A program made the translations under genes and the position numbers. Of a DNA stretch of 64,000 nucleotides, positions 35,727 to 45,888 are shown in pieces. The first letter of the stretch is position 1; each line of letters opens with the position of its first letter. A model generated the notes under the pieces. It was not told where the DNA came from and ran no database searches. It saw nothing but the letters and a program-made list of their open reading frames with translations. This stretch comes from Methylosinus sp. PW1 (GTDB taxonomy: Bacteria > Pseudomonadota > Alphaproteobacteria > Rhizobiales > Beijerinckiaceae), in contig NZ_JQNK01000009.1 of assembly GCF_000745215.1 (NCBI RefSeq), positions 2,728,001 to 2,792,000 of the forward strand. The letters are read 5' to 3'.

Positions 35727-38102
35727 TTAGAAGCGAAGTTCGCTCACGCCTGCGGCGGAGCCGATTTGGCTGTAGACGTAGTAGTTCACGGAGTTGTGCT
35801 GCATGACGCCGTCGAACTCGAGAGACGCTATCGCTTTGCCGGCCGTGTCGTAGATCGCCACATGGCCCCCTTCGCCGGCGTAGTAGCTGTCGTTCACGTC
35901 GCCCGCGCCGCCGGGAAGAGCGTAACCTCCCGTCTCGTCCACCGCGATCTTGCCGTTCACGGCTTCGATCGGCGACGTAGTGACGAGCAGATCATTGGCA
36001 CCAAATTTTGTGACCGTGTCGTCGCCGAGATCGATGTCGAGCGCGTTGTCGAAGAAGAAAGTCGTCGGCTTCTTCGCATTTCCCGTTCCTGATAGCGTTT
36101 CGTCGCCAATATGCGATTCGACGGCGCCTGTCGGTCGCACGTCCGTGTCGCCGTAGACGTAGAGTCCTGCGTCAGTCTTGCCGATCAGCCGTAGCGAATC
36201 GACGCCGTTCCTCAAGGTGAGCGTGTCCGCGCTTCCCGGTCCGTCGACGGCGAATGTGAAGTTGCTTCCGGCGTTGATGATCCCATCGTTGTTGCTGTCG
36301 TAGAACGCCTTGGTCAGCAGCAGCACGTCGTCGTGTCCGAACGCGGTGATCACATCCTTGCCCGTCCGCGCCGCCACGTCGATGTAGTAGCTGTTGTGGG
36401 CGGACGAGCCGGACGCGGTTTCACTCAGCGACAAGGAGAGATCGACGGAGTGCTGCTTGTCGAGCACCGTGAAGATCGGCTTTACGTCGTCATTGGCGAT
36501 GAGAACGTCGGCGGCGCCGTTGGCGATGACGCCCTTGGCGACGCTGCCGAGCGTGACCTGGAACGTTTCGTTCGTCTCGACGAGCTTGTCGCCTCGGATC
36601 GCGACAGTGAAGGTCTTGGAAGTCTCCCCTGCGGCGAAGTCGACTTCGCCGGAGGGTAGAACACCGCCCTCGAAGTCCGCGGAGTTGGCGGGATTGTCGC
36701 CGATTCCGTTCACGGTGTAGTCGACTTTGCCCGCGCCGGAGATGTCGCCCGTCCGGCTGACCGTGAATGTGACGGTAGTGTCGCCAATGTTGCCCTCCGT
36801 CACCTGCGCCGTGCCGGGCGAAATCGAGTAGCTCGGCGGAAGAGGCACAGGCGGCGTGGGTTTGACGGTCACGGAGGTGGGGTTCGAGTCGACGTAATCC
36901 AGCCCGAGGCTGGCGTGCAGCGCCGTCGCCAGGGCCTCGTCATAGGTTTGCGCCCGCAACGCGGAGCCGTCCGCATTCGTGGCGCCGGAGCCCTTGGACA
37001 GCTTGAGAAGCCTTGCCTTCTCATTGATCAATATATCGGTGTCGACGAGCGTGACATGGGCGTTCTCTTCCGAAAGATCGATCGCTATCGTTTTCGCGCT
37101 GTCGTCGATCAGCGTCGAGTTGATGATCGTCAGATGGGAGTTCGGCGCGAGATGGACATGCGCCTGGCTGGCTGTGCCGCCACGATGTTCGGGGTCGATG
37201 CTCATGCTGTCGATGATCGTGACGCCGTCGCCCCAGACGCGATAGTTTCTGTTGTTGTCCTCGGAGATCGCTCTCACCAGTACGGTGTTCTGCGATTTGA
37301 GGTCGTAGCCGGCGTCGGTGTTGCCGGCCGCATAGGTGTCCTCGAAACGAAGGTTGTAAACATCCTTCTCGGCGGCGAAACCATCGCCGTTCCAATATGT
37401 GTGCAGCGTGTCCGTGCTGTTCAGCATGCTCGTGTCCTTGACGAGCACGTCGTGCACTGTTCCTCCGAAATGAATGCCGATCGCGAAGTTGTCGCCGTCC
37501 TGCCGCTCGCTGTCGCCGCGGACGTCCCGGATGACGACGTCATGCGTGTCGTATTGCAGCCTGATGGCGCCTTTCGAATAGCCGTCGATCTCCACATTCT
37601 CGATCGTCAGGCCGGAGATCGTCGCCGATTTGGAGGCGGTCGCGGCGTAGTCCTCGAAGAATCGCTGGACGTTGTCCGCCGACATGTTCGAAATCGTGAG
37701 ACCGGAGATATCGTCGCCCACGCGGAAGGCGTTTCTCACATTCTTGAACGACATGTTCTCGAACACGAGATGATCGGCGCCGCCGAGCAGTCGGAAGAGT
37801 TCGTTGCCGACCGCGCCCGTCGGCGAATAGTCGGGCGATCTGGTGCCGGTGAACTGCACGTTCATCGGATTGCCGCTGGAGTCGACGCCCTTGATGGTCA
37901 CTGGATTGCCGGCGTCGCCGCCATGGGTGATCGACACGAAATAGCTCATGTCGTACGAGCCTTTGTCGGCGGCGAGAAGGACAGTGCCCCCAGCGCCGGC
38001 CTTCAGGATCATCTTGTCGAGGGACCAGATGTTGGCAGCGTTTTCGGCGCTCGAGCCATCGCGCTTGCCCGATCCGGTCGGCGAAACGTAAAGCGTCGTC
38101 AT
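35727..38102 (-). CDS. Secreted beta-helix/Calx-beta protein, type I secretion substrate candidate
   Basis: The 791-residue acidic protein has no N-terminal signal (MTTLYVSPTGSGKRDGSS). Residues about 40-380 are a right-handed beta-helix (FENMSFKNVRNAFRVGDDISGLTISNMS; ATISGLTIENVEIDGYSKGAI; VVIRDVRGDSE). A proline-rich linker follows (PTPPVPLPPSYSI), then a Calx-beta domain (about 418-548: AQVTEGNIGDTTVTFTVSRTG and ETNETFQVTLG). The C-terminal module resembles the 23015-23746 protein, with an EF-hand-like DSNNDGIINAG (near 600) and FFFDNALDIDLGDDTVTKFG. This order fits EPS-modifying enzymes exported by type I systems; the HlyD-HlyB-TolC set at 52-57 kb is the likely exporter. Catalytic activity cannot be named. 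Confidence 0.82.
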   Translation of the reverse strand: MTTLYVSPTGSGKRDGSSAENAANIWSLDKMILKAGAGGTVLLAADKGSYDMSYFVSITHGGDAGNPVTIKGVDSSGNPMNVQFTGTRSPDYSPTGAVGNELFRLLGGADHLVFENMSFKNVRNAFRVGDDISGLTISNMSADNVQRFFEDYAATASKSATISGLTIENVEIDGYSKGAIRLQYDTHDVVIRDVRGDSERQDGDNFAIGIHFGGTVHDVLVKDTSMLNSTDTLHTYWNGDGFAAEKDVYNLRFEDTYAAGNTDAGYDLKSQNTVLVRAISEDNNRNYRVWGDGVTIIDSMSIDPEHRGGTASQAHVHLAPNSHLTIINSTLIDDSAKTIAIDLSEENAHVTLVDTDILINEKARLLKLSKGSGATNADGSALRAQTYDEALATALHASLGLDYVDSNPTSVTVKPTPPVPLPPSYSISPGTAQVTEGNIGDTTVTFTVSRTGDISGAGKVDYTVNGIGDNPANSADFEGGVLPSGEVDFAAGETSKTFTVAIRGDKLVETNETFQVTLGSVAKGVIANGAADVLIANDDVKPIFTVLDKQHSVDLSLSLSETASGSSAHNSYYIDVAARTGKDVITAFGHDDVLLLTKAFYDSNNDGIINAGSNFTFAVDGPGSADTLTLRNGVDSLRLIGKTDAGLYVYGDTDVRPTGAVESHIGDETLSGTGNAKKPTTFFFDNALDIDLGDDTVTKFGANDLLVTTSPIEAVNGKIAVDETGGYALPGGAGDVNDSYYAGEGGHVAIYDTAGKAIASLEFDGVMQHNSVNYYVYSQIGSAAGVSELRF

Positions 38103-38504
38103 GTGGTGTATCCTTCTTGATGAGGATGCATTTTTCAGCCTTGAGCATGAGCGTAGGTCGGCCGTGTAAAGAAACGGCGCGGGAATCCGCTAAAATTGTC
38201 GCTACTTCGAATTACAGACGGCCGAGAACTACCTTCACGTGGGACAATGAAACGCGATCGCAGAAAATCGATCGCGTGACAATGCGCAGGTCCAACTATC
38301 TTTTTGCTCATTCGAAACCTGACTTGGAACGCTCGCGAGAGAGCGGCTGTTCTGCGCATTATCGCGGCCGCTCTCGCTCGACGAACGAGCGATCACGCTC
38401 GCGTCGGCGAGGCGCTTGCCAACACGTCGTCGTTTCGATACGCGCGAAATGCGGCGTCAAGCGTTCGTGAGTGTGACGCCAGGGCGATCGGATGAAGAAA
38501 TAGG
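38103..38504. other. Upstream region of beta-helix gene, AT-richer
   Basis: About 400 bases upstream of the 791-residue gene hold no supported gene. A ribosome-site-like AAGGA precedes the start at 38102. Promoter elements for the secreted protein are expected here. The right part joins the truncated IS110 gene, so part of it may be foreign. Confidence 0.4.
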
Positions 38505-39279
38505 TGACAGATCGCCCTACCATCGCGCGCTCGAGCGCGCGCTCGACACAGCCGGTCTGCCGATCGCCAAAGTCAATCCGCGCCAGGCGTGCCGCTTCGC
38601 CGAGGCCGCCGGCAAGCTCGTCAAAACCGATCGCGCAGATGCCGCCATGCTGGCTCGCATGGGAGAGGTGCTCGACCTCGCGCCCCGCCCTTGCGTCAGC
38701 CAGACCATCGCCGAGCTGAAAGAATTGCATCTGGCGAGAGCTGCGCTCATCAAAGACCGCACCGCCGCCAAGAACCGCGCCAAGGCGATCACGCTTTCTC
38801 TGCTCGAAAAGCAGAACAAGAAGCGCATCGCCGACATCGACGCAAAAATGGAGGAGATCGACGCCGCCATCGAGCAGCGCATCGAAGACGACCTGCTCCT
38901 CGCCCGCCGATTCGAAATTCTCCTCTCTATCCCTGGCGTCTCCAAAGTCACGGCTTTCGCGCTCCTCATCGAGATGCCGGAGCTCGGTTGCCTCGAAGGC
39001 GAACAGGCCGCGAGTCTCGCTGGCCTCGCGCCCGTCCAACGACAATCCGGCTCGTGGAGGGGCCGCGCCTTCATTCGTGGCGGCAGAGCTTTTCTCCGCC
39101 AAGCCCTCTATATGCCAGCGCTCGTCGCCTGCCGCTTCAATCCGCAGAAGGCTGGCTATGTCAGGCTCGTGGAAGCTGGGAAGCCCGCCAAGGTCGCCAT
39201 CATGCGCAGAATGATCGTCCTCGCCAACGCCTTGTTGCGCGATGATCGCATTTGGGCCGAAAAAGCCCCTTGTCCATAA
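38505..39279 (+). pseudogene. IS110-family transposase, 5'-truncated
   Basis: Reading YHRALERALDTAGLPIAKVNPRQACRFAEAAG, KTDRADAAMLARMGEVL, LLSIPGVSKVTAFALLIEMPELG and LAPVQRQSGSWRGRAFIRGGRAFLRQALYM gives an IS110 transposase from the third conserved acidic block on. The first RuvC block (GIDVSK type) is missing. It is a different lineage from both other IS110-family genes here. The stop at 39277-39279 is normal. Confidence 0.8.
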
Positions 39280-39329
39280 CGGATACTCTAGCCGCTCGAT
39301 TTGAATTACTGCGGCTTAACCGCCGTTAG

Positions 39330-40944
39330 CCGTTCTTATTCGTGACGATGGGTTTTCGGGCGGTTCAGCGCACGGACCGCAGTGAGGCGTTCGGCTTTTT
39401 CACCGCTTCGAGGACCGTACTTTCTGGAACGCGTTTGAGAGATGGAAGAGACGAGAGGGGCGCGCCGCCCCATCGTTCACGGCCCGCCAGCCATGAGCAG
39501 CGCCGCCGGGAGGGAGCAGAAGAGATCGGCCTCAGGGCAGGCGGCGGAAAAGGCGAGGCGCACGCGGCTCGCGGTCTCGATCACGCGCGCGGCGATCTTC
39601 AACAATCGCAGGCGCAGCGTCGAGAACTCGGCTTTCGCCAGATCGCGCTGGCTCGGGATCGCGTCGCGCACGCCGAGCATCAGCCAATAGGTGGCAGTGT
39701 GCAGGACGAGGCGAACCTGATTGGCGAGCGCCGAGCGGCATGAGGTTCGATCGGAACAAAGCTGCGCCTTGTGAAGCTTGATGAGGTTCTCTGCCTGTCC
39801 TCGCGCGCAATAGAGACTGTCGTAGAGCCATTGCGGCGCGCCATGCGCGAGATTGGTGACGACGAAGCGGATGTCGAGGCCGAGCCGCGTCGCCTCGATG
39901 CGGGCGATCGCGCGGCGCTCTCTGCCCAGGATTTGGCGCGATGGCGCGTCTCGGCATAGCCGCGCACGACGTCCTTGTCGCCAATGGCGCGCCCGACGCG
40001 GACGGCGTCGGCCGTCGCGTCGACCTTCTTGGACAGCGGCTTGGTTCCGGGAAGGCCGAAGACGTAATCGACGCCGTGATCCTCGCACCAGGCCATCGCC
40101 TCGGGCCGCGCATAATGCCCGTCGCCGCGAAACAGGATGCGGGTCGCCGGCCAAGATTTGCGGATATGTCGCGTCAGCCGGCGCAGATGCGCTCTGACCT
40201 CGACGCCGGACGGCGTCTTGCCCGGGCGCAGGATCATGGCGACGGGGCGGCTCTTCTCGGTGTCGTAGACATGGATCGGCAGAAAGCAGCGCTCGTCGTA
40301 ATGGGCGTTGAACAGCGACAATTGCTGATGGCCATGCGCGATGTCGCAGGTGTCGTCGATGTCGAGCGTGACGGCGGACGGCGGCTCGTCGTAGGAGGCC
40401 ATCCATTGGTCGACGAGCGCATAGGTCAGGCGGATCACGTCGCGCAGGGCCGGCGCGTTCTCGAGCCGCGACAGCGTGGGCTGCGAAGCGAGATCGCGGC
40501 CCGTGTCGGGCAGACGCCCGCAGGCGAGCTTGAACGCCGGATCCGAGCGCAGAAAATCGAGATCGTCGGCGTCCTCATAGCCGCAGCCGATCGCGAAGAT
40601 GCGGGCTCGGATCATATCGGAGAGCGTGTGGGTGATACGCGCGGGATCACGGCGATCGGGAAAGCAGCGCGCCAGCCGTTCGGCGATGCCGAGCCGGCGC
40701 TCCGCCATGGCGAGCAGCATGACGCCGCCGTCCGAGGAGATGCGCCCGCCGTCGAAAGCGGCTGTGACTTTCTTGCCCTGGACCGCTGGAAAGGAGAAGG
40801 CGGGAAAAGTATCGTCTGTCATGGCGGGCGTCGCAGGTCAGTGCAGCGGGAAAGGGTTGGTGTCAGCAACCAAATCCTACGCCGTTTCAGTGACCTATGC
40901 TACGCTCGTCACCCTTCCAACAGCGCCGTCATGAATAAGAACGG
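39330..40944 (-). mobile_element. IS1380-family element (1615 bp) with TTAG target duplication
   Basis: The ends are CCGTTCTTATTCGTGACG (left) and, read inward, CCGTTCTTATTCATGACG (right). TTAG flanks both sides (39326-39329 and 40945-40948), the 4-bp duplication usual for the family. The same end, also after TTAG, recurs next to the group II intron fragment at 23953. Confidence 0.9.
39477..40822 (-). pseudogene. IS1380-family transposase, one frameshift
   Basis: The first frame (40822 to about 39945) reads GKKVTAAFDGGRISSDGGVMLLAMAERRLG, ARITHTLSDMIRARIFAIGCGYEDADD, SAVTLDIDDTCDIAHGHQQLSLFN and LFRGDGHYARPEAM. These are typical of IS1380 transposases with the acidic residues intact. Near 39935 (GCCAAATCCTGGGCAGAG) the frame shifts by one base to RERRAIARIEATRLGLDIRFVVTN and LYCARGQAENLIKLHK, ending at 39477. 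About 448 residues would result without the shift. The clean target duplication shows the insertion is young and the damage recent. Confidence 0.88.
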
Positions 40945-40948
40945 TTAG

Positions 40949-41445
40949 ATCGTCGCCGTCAATTTGATCCTCGACGACGAGGCCGAGCTCCGCCACTCCA
41001 AGCGGCCGCCTCGTTAGCACAGACAGCTGTGCGGAGCGGTCCAGGTTCTTGAAAGCGGCCGATAGCGAGTCGGTTCGGTGCTCGCGGGGGACGCCGCGCG
41101 CCGTCGCCTTGACTCAGGCTTTCGAAATCGGAAGCGGTCAGGATACCGACGTTAGAGAGGCTTGGCGGCCTTCAGCAATGCGCGTGACGTCATCGCGGCG
41201 TTCCATGACTTGCTGCATCTGCACCGAGATTTCTACGGGCTATCGAACGGGCCTCCTAAATCATTGCCGTGCTTTCGTCAACGGCGTCACGAAAGCTCGC
41301 GCCGCCGGGGCCGGCCATAGGCAATTCGCGTTCCCGAGCAATTGACCAACGCGATGCTTTCCTCAAAAATGCTGCTCCGCAGCAGGATTGCATTAACGGA
41401 AAATTTAGGTAGGATTAGTCCGGTAATATTCCAGGGTTGACGTAA
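40949..41445. other. Region upstream of the priming sugar transferase
   Basis: No supported gene. A frame at 41049-41345 on the plus strand has no recognised similarity and no ribosome site. From about 41380 the sequence is AT-rich (GGAAAATTTAGGTAGGATTA, GGTAATATTCC), a probable promoter and leader for the sugar transferase gene. Confidence 0.4.
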
Positions 41446-42885
41446 ATGGGGTTGGATTTTTGCGACTCGCGGGGAATTGTGCGGTCCCGAGGCGCGACGC
41501 GGCGCTCGAAGCGCATTTTGCCGTATAATGTCGCGGCGGGTTTTGCAGTTTTCGACGCCGCCTGTCTCGTTCTGATCGGCCTTGCCTGCGCGGGCTACTC
41601 TGGAGCCTCGGGGGAGTTCTCCGTGTGGTCGCCACAGGAATGGCAGATCTGGGCGGTCCTCTTCGCCGCAGCTCTGCAATTCGGACTCGCCCATATTTTC
41701 GAGGTCTATCGAACGGCGAAAATCCTGGATCGACGGCACATTCTGCGTCGCATGGCACTGTCGTTCCTGTGCACCTTCGGTTTCATGATCGGCATCGCCG
41801 CGGCGACGAAATCGGCCGAGACCTATTCCCGTCTCTGGTTCTTCTCCTGGGCGGCGGCGAGCACAATGGCCGCGATCGTCGCCCGAGGAACTGTTCTCCG
41901 GGGCATTCGCGTTTCGCTCGCGGAGCGAACCTTCGTCCACCGCGCTCTGTCGGTCGGCGTGTTCTGCGATCCGCTTCATCCCCGCGAGATCGAGCGGCAG
42001 ACCCGCAACGAGGAGTTCGTGGTCGGCATCGGCAAATTTGATGAGCTGACGGAGCTCGTCGAACTATCCGATCGCATCGTCCAGGACGAGATCGATCATG
42101 TCTATCTCGCCGCCCCATGGGATAAAATACCGACGGTGCTCCGGCATCTCGAACTTCTGCGACATTTGTCGACGCGCGTTTTCGTGCTTCCGGCGGATCG
42201 TCGCATTCTCGCCGATGTCGTCGGCGTCTCGAAATTCGGCGACCGTGTGTCGTTTTGCGGAATGAAGGAGCCGATCCAGGGGTGGAGCCTCTGGTTCAAA
42301 CGGCTCGAGGACATCATTCTCGCCGGATGCGCTCTTGTTGCCCTCTCCCCTCTGTTTGCGCTGACCGCTCTCGCGATCAGGGTCGATTCCCCCGGTCCGA
42401 TCTTCTTTCGGCAGTTGCGCGTCGGTTTCAACGGCCGGACATTCAGAGTGTGGAAGTTCCGCTCGATGTATGTGGAGAAGACCGATCCGGACGCTTCGGT
42501 TCAGACGAGCCGGCTGGATCCGCGGGTGACTCGGGTCGGGCGGCTGATCCGTCGCCTGAGCATCGACGAGCTGCCGCAGCTCTTCAATGTGATCCAGGGT
42601 GATATGTCGATCGTCGGTCCGCGCCCGCACGCTCTCGCGACGAGGACCGAAGGGTGCAATCTCGACGAGCTCATCGATTATTACGCCGTCCGCCACAGGG
42701 TGAAGCCCGGCATGACCGGCTGGGCGCAAGTGCAAGGATTTCGCGGGGAGCTCGACACTCAAGAGAAGCTCCGGAACCGCGTCGACTGCGACATCTATTA
42801 TATCGACAATTGGACGCTGTGGCTCGATATCGACATCATCTTTCGGACAATGATGATCGTGCTCAGAGACTCGCGGGCGTATTGA
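41446..42885 (+). CDS. Polyprenyl-phosphate sugar-1-phosphate transferase (WcaJ-type)
   Basis: The 479-residue membrane protein is expected to transfer the first sugar-1-phosphate to undecaprenyl phosphate. About four membrane segments lie in the first 150 residues ([65 protein letters not shown]). A nucleotide-binding-like middle domain follows, then the catalytic bacterial sugar transferase domain: [70 protein letters not shown]. Length and order match WcaJ/PssY types. The first sugar (often glucose or galactose) cannot be fixed. It stands alone, downstream of mobile elements. Confidence 0.92.
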   Translation: MGLDFCDSRGIVRSRGATRRSKRILPYNVAAGFAVFDAACLVLIGLACAGYSGASGEFSVWSPQEWQIWAVLFAAALQFGLAHIFEVYRTAKILDRRHILRRMALSFLCTFGFMIGIAAATKSAETYSRLWFFSWAAASTMAAIVARGTVLRGIRVSLAERTFVHRALSVGVFCDPLHPREIERQTRNEEFVVGIGKFDELTELVELSDRIVQDEIDHVYLAAPWDKIPTVLRHLELLRHLSTRVFVLPADRRILADVVGVSKFGDRVSFCGMKEPIQGWSLWFKRLEDIILAGCALVALSPLFALTALAIRVDSPGPIFFRQLRVGFNGRTFRVWKFRSMYVEKTDPDASVQTSRLDPRVTRVGRLIRRLSIDELPQLFNVIQGDMSIVGPRPHALATRTEGCNLDELIDYYAVRHRVKPGMTGWAQVQGFRGELDTQEKLRNRVDCDIYYIDNWTLWLDIDIIFRTMMIVLRDSRAY

Positions 42886-42890
42886 AGCTT

Positions 42891-43143
42891 TTATTTCACG
42901 GTCATCGCGAGTTCCCGCGCGCGAAAGACGCATTGATTCTTGAGGAACCAGCTGTTGGAGCCCGCGATTCCCTCTTCGAGCGAAATCTCCGGTTTCCATC
43001 CGAGCGCCCCAATGCGGCTAGAGTCGCTAGGCTTCCGCGGAGTGCCGTCTGGACGTATCAAACGCGAGCTGGCATGCAAGTCCGCCGGCAATTTCTACGA
43101 GTTGGCGGATCGACATTTCCGAACCCGCGCCGCAATTGATGTG
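42891..43143 (-). pseudogene. fcl: Decayed C-terminal fragment of a second fcl gene
   Basis: On the minus strand HINCGAGSEMSIRQLVEIAGG and LACQLAFDTS are followed, after a one-base frame change, by RPDGTPRKPSDSSRIGALGWKPEISLEEGIAG and SNSWFLKN. This matches the last about 80 residues of the intact Fcl (HINCGAGSEITIRELAETVQ...RPDG equivalent...GWEPEISLEDGIAGSYHWFLANKN), clearly with divergence. It abuts the sugar transferase stop and lacks everything upstream of His-Ile-Asn. Confidence 0.85.
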
Positions 43144-43193
43144 CTTGGGTCGTGGCCGAGCTACTCGACCACGATCGGCCTCGGCGGCGACCT

Positions 43194-43223
43194 CGCCATC
43201 TATGCGCGGATTTTCACCGCCAT
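43194..43223. repeat. 30-bp repeat, inverted copy of 32056-32085
   Basis: All 30 bases are the reverse complement of 32056-32085. There the sequence forms the outer edge of IS21-type DNA and supplies the stop of an acyltransferase gene. The most economical reading is that it is the terminal sequence of that IS21-type element, here a solo end. The two copies bracket 11 kb in opposite orientation. Confidence 0.7.
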
Positions 43224-43297
43224 GACAACTGGCGATTAACCTCCCTTCAACCGCGCAGGATCATGGTCAGATCACGAGCATCGCAAGGAAAGACTCG

Positions 43298-43540
43298 ATG
43301 GCGCAGATTTGGCTCACCTATGACGAACTCGGCGACTTCACCAACAGAACAGCGGCTGCGTCCCGGGAGGCGGCGATCGTCAGCGGATGGACGCGTCGGC
43401 GGTGCCGTGACGGCCTCACGCGCGTGAAGCTGCCGCCACAGGCCGCTACACGCTACATGGTCCACTGCCTGTGCGAAGCCGGCATGCATGCGGGAAACAG
43501 CGAGTTCGTTGCGTCGAGAGCGATCGCCGAAGGCGGCTGA
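43298..43540 (+). CDS. Small conserved hypothetical protein, helix-turn-helix-like
   Basis: The 80-residue protein starts MAQIWLTYDELGDF and has AAIVSGWTRRRCRDGLTRVKLPP. I associate this pattern (WLTYxEL...W-RR-x-DG-x-TRVKLP) with small proteins found near mobile DNA in Methylobacterium-like and rhizobial genomes. A compact DNA-binding fold is likely but function is unknown. The part after about residue 50 looks unlike the usual versions, so the C-terminus may be replaced. Confidence 0.5.
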   Translation: MAQIWLTYDELGDFTNRTAAASREAAIVSGWTRRRCRDGLTRVKLPPQAATRYMVHCLCEAGMHAGNSEFVASRAIAEGG

Positions 43541-43749
43541 CGCCGCGTGCCTATCGCAGAGGCGAAAACCGGCCAACGCTCGTCGACATCGAGCGCATGA
43601 TGATCGGAAAGCTCGGGATGCTCCGGCTCGCGCAGCTGGCGTCGCCGGCTGGAGCGCGGATGCATTCCTCGAAGGCCTTGGCCTGCGAGACTGCGAATTG
43701 AACGAACCCGCTACGCGGGAGGGGCGGCGAGATCGGTGAAGTGAAGCTT
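43541..43749. other. Gap before IS91 unit
   Basis: No gene is supported here. Short frames overlap on both strands without good starts. The stretch probably contains remnants of mobile DNA that follow the small helix-turn-helix gene. Confidence 0.3.
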
Positions 43750-43803
43750 CCTGTCTGAGAGGATGTGATTGCCACATCACCCCTCTCGAGACAGGAGCCC
43801 CAG

Positions 43804-44388
43804 ATGGCTGCCACGAGCCCTCTTCGTCAGCGCATGACCGAAGACATGACGATCCGCAATCTCTCGCCGGCGACGCAGCAATCCTACCTCTATGCGGTAG
43901 CGCGTTTCAGCCGACATTTCGAGTGTTCGCCGGACCTGCTCGGCACGGAGCACGTCCGCGCCTATCAGCTACATCTGGTCACCCAAAAATATTCCTGGAC
44001 GCACATCAACCAGGTCGCCTGCGCACTGCGGTTTTTCTACGGCGTCACGCTCGGTCAAAAGGACGCCTTGGAGCGGATCGTCTTCGGCCGCGAGCCGGAG
44101 AAGCTGACGCCGGTCCTCGCGCCGGAAGAAGTCGCGCAGTTTCTGGAAGCAGTCGTCGGACTGCGCAACCGCGTCGCTTTGACGACGGCATATGCGGCCG
44201 GGCTGCGGGTCGGCGAGGTCGCGCGTCATCTTCTGGAGAGCGGGGTCGACATTCGCGTCATCCAGGTTCTGCTGGGTCACGCCGATCTGTCCTCGACGTC
44301 GCGCTACACACGCGTCGCCGCTGATCTCATCGCCGCCACGCCGAGCCCCTTCGACCGTCTCTCGCTCAGGGTGATGCCGCCCGAATAG
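43804..44388 (+). pseudogene. Tyrosine recombinase of IS91 unit, internally deleted
   Basis: The N-terminal core-binding domain is intact (SPLRQRMTEDMTIRNLSPATQQSYLYAVARFSRHF; HINQVACALRFFYGVTLG). The catalytic domain begins with LTTAYAAGLRVGEVA, which carries the first Arg, then jumps straight to RHLLESGVDIRVIQVLLGHADLSSTSRYTRVA (second His and Tyr). About 70-80 residues between, including the HxxR box, are missing without loss of frame. The 194-residue product should be inactive. AGGAG lies before ATG 43804. It is followed by the IS91 transposase ten bases later. Confidence 0.82.
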
Positions 44389-44397
44389 TCGGCGCGC

Positions 44398-45591
44398 ATG
44401 CGCCAAAAGATCGAGGTCGCGGATATTTTCCGCCGCTATGGCGCCGCGTTTCGCGCGGCGCAAGGCGTCCGACTGTCTATCGACCAGCGCCGCGCGATGG
44501 CGGCCATCGAGGCGTGCCGAACGGCGGCGCTCGGCGGGCATGTCGAGCAGTGCGAGGACTGTGGAGAAGTTCGCGTCTCTTATAATAGCTGCCGCAATCG
44601 ACATTGCCCCAAGTGCCAAGGGCTCGCGCGTGCGCAGTGGCTCGCCGATCGTCGCGCCGAGCTCCTGCCGGTTCCGTATTTTCACGTCGTCTTCACCGTG
44701 CCGGCGCCGATCGCTGCGATCGCTCTCCAGAACAAGGCCCTCGTCTACGATATTCTGTTCAAGGCGGCGTCCGAGACGATCCGCGTCATCGCCGCCGATC
44801 CGAGGCATCTCGGCGCCGAGACCGGCATGATCGCCGTCCTGCACACCTGGGGGCAGACTCTCACGCATCATCCGCATGTCCATTGCATCGTGCCGGGCGG
44901 CGGTCTCGGGCCGGATGGACGCTGGGTCGCCTGCCGACCCGGCTTCTTCCTGCCCGTGCATGTTCTCTCCCGGCTTTATCGTCGCTTGTTTCTCGAGCGC
45001 GTGAACGCAGCGTTCGACGCCGGCAATCTGACGTTCTTCGGCGACCTCGCGGCGCTGCGAGCGCCGGCTGCGTTCGCCCGCTATCTCGCCCCGTTGCGCG
45101 ACATCGAATGGGTCGTCTACGCCAAGCGCCCGTTCGGCGGCGCGCGACAGGTCCTCGATTATCTCGGCCGCTACACGCATCGTGTCGCGATCGCCAATGG
45201 ACGGCTGCTGGCATGCGACGACGGCGTCGTGCGCTTTCGGTGGAAAGATTATCGCGCCAACGACAAAATCAAGGCGATGACTCTCGACGCCGACGAGTTC
45301 ATGCGCCGCTTCCTCATACACGTCTTGCCCAAGGGCTTTCGGCGCATTCGTCATTTCGGCTTTCTCGCCAACGCCCGCCGCGCCCAGAAGCTCGCCCATA
45401 TCCGCGCCGCTCTCGATATGGCCGAACCGCCGCCGAGCGTCGAACCCACCGACTATCGCGAGCGATACGCCATGCTCACCGGCAAGAGGATCGACATCTG
45501 CCCCTGCTGCGGCGGCCGCATGGTCGATTTCGGCCCTTGGCCGCGTCCTTCGCCGCCGCGCCACTCGACGCAAAGATGCGACACCTCATGA
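44398..45591 (+). CDS. IS91-family HUH transposase
   Basis: The 397-residue transposase has an N-terminal zinc finger (HVEQCEDCGEVRVSYNSCRNRHCPKCQG), the HUH metal motif in THHPHVHCIVPGGGL, and the conserved LGRYTHRVAIANGRL tyrosine region. A C-terminal CPCCGGRM pair follows. It would move by rolling-circle replication. Length is normal and no stop or shift is seen. It is downstream of the recombinase-like gene, an arrangement known for several IS91 relatives. Confidence 0.9.
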   Translation: MRQKIEVADIFRRYGAAFRAAQGVRLSIDQRRAMAAIEACRTAALGGHVEQCEDCGEVRVSYNSCRNRHCPKCQGLARAQWLADRRAELLPVPYFHVVFTVPAPIAAIALQNKALVYDILFKAASETIRVIAADPRHLGAETGMIAVLHTWGQTLTHHPHVHCIVPGGGLGPDGRWVACRPGFFLPVHVLSRLYRRLFLERVNAAFDAGNLTFFGDLAALRAPAAFARYLAPLRDIEWVVYAKRPFGGARQVLDYLGRYTHRVAIANGRLLACDDGVVRFRWKDYRANDKIKAMTLDADEFMRRFLIHVLPKGFRRIRHFGFLANARRAQKLAHIRAALDMAEPPPSVEPTDYRERYAMLTGKRIDICPCCGGRMVDFGPWPRPSPPRHSTQRCDTS

Positions 45592-45888
45592 GGCCGATGA
45601 ATCGCCGCCCGTTCTTACTCGCCGACTTCGACGGACACACTCCTGCGCCGAACGGGAGCGATCGGCGCGGCGCGCGTTTCCACGCCGCCATCCAGAGATC
45701 GCGAGCGCAGCGCCGATCGCAGATCCACCCGAAGCTGCGGCGCCATCGAGCATCGGCGCCCTTTCGGCCGTTCGCTGCTCGATCCTCGCAGCTGTCCCCA
45801 TCTCCGATGGCGCCGTCTAAATCAGGCCCGGCGCATCGAGCGCCCATAGATCGTGGCTAACGTCACCGCGGCTTCGTTCAATCCGGCT

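Noticed and set aside
43969..45573. 534-codon minus-strand frame opposite the IS91 transposase
   Set aside because: The opposite strand encodes HUH and zinc-finger motifs; this one has none.
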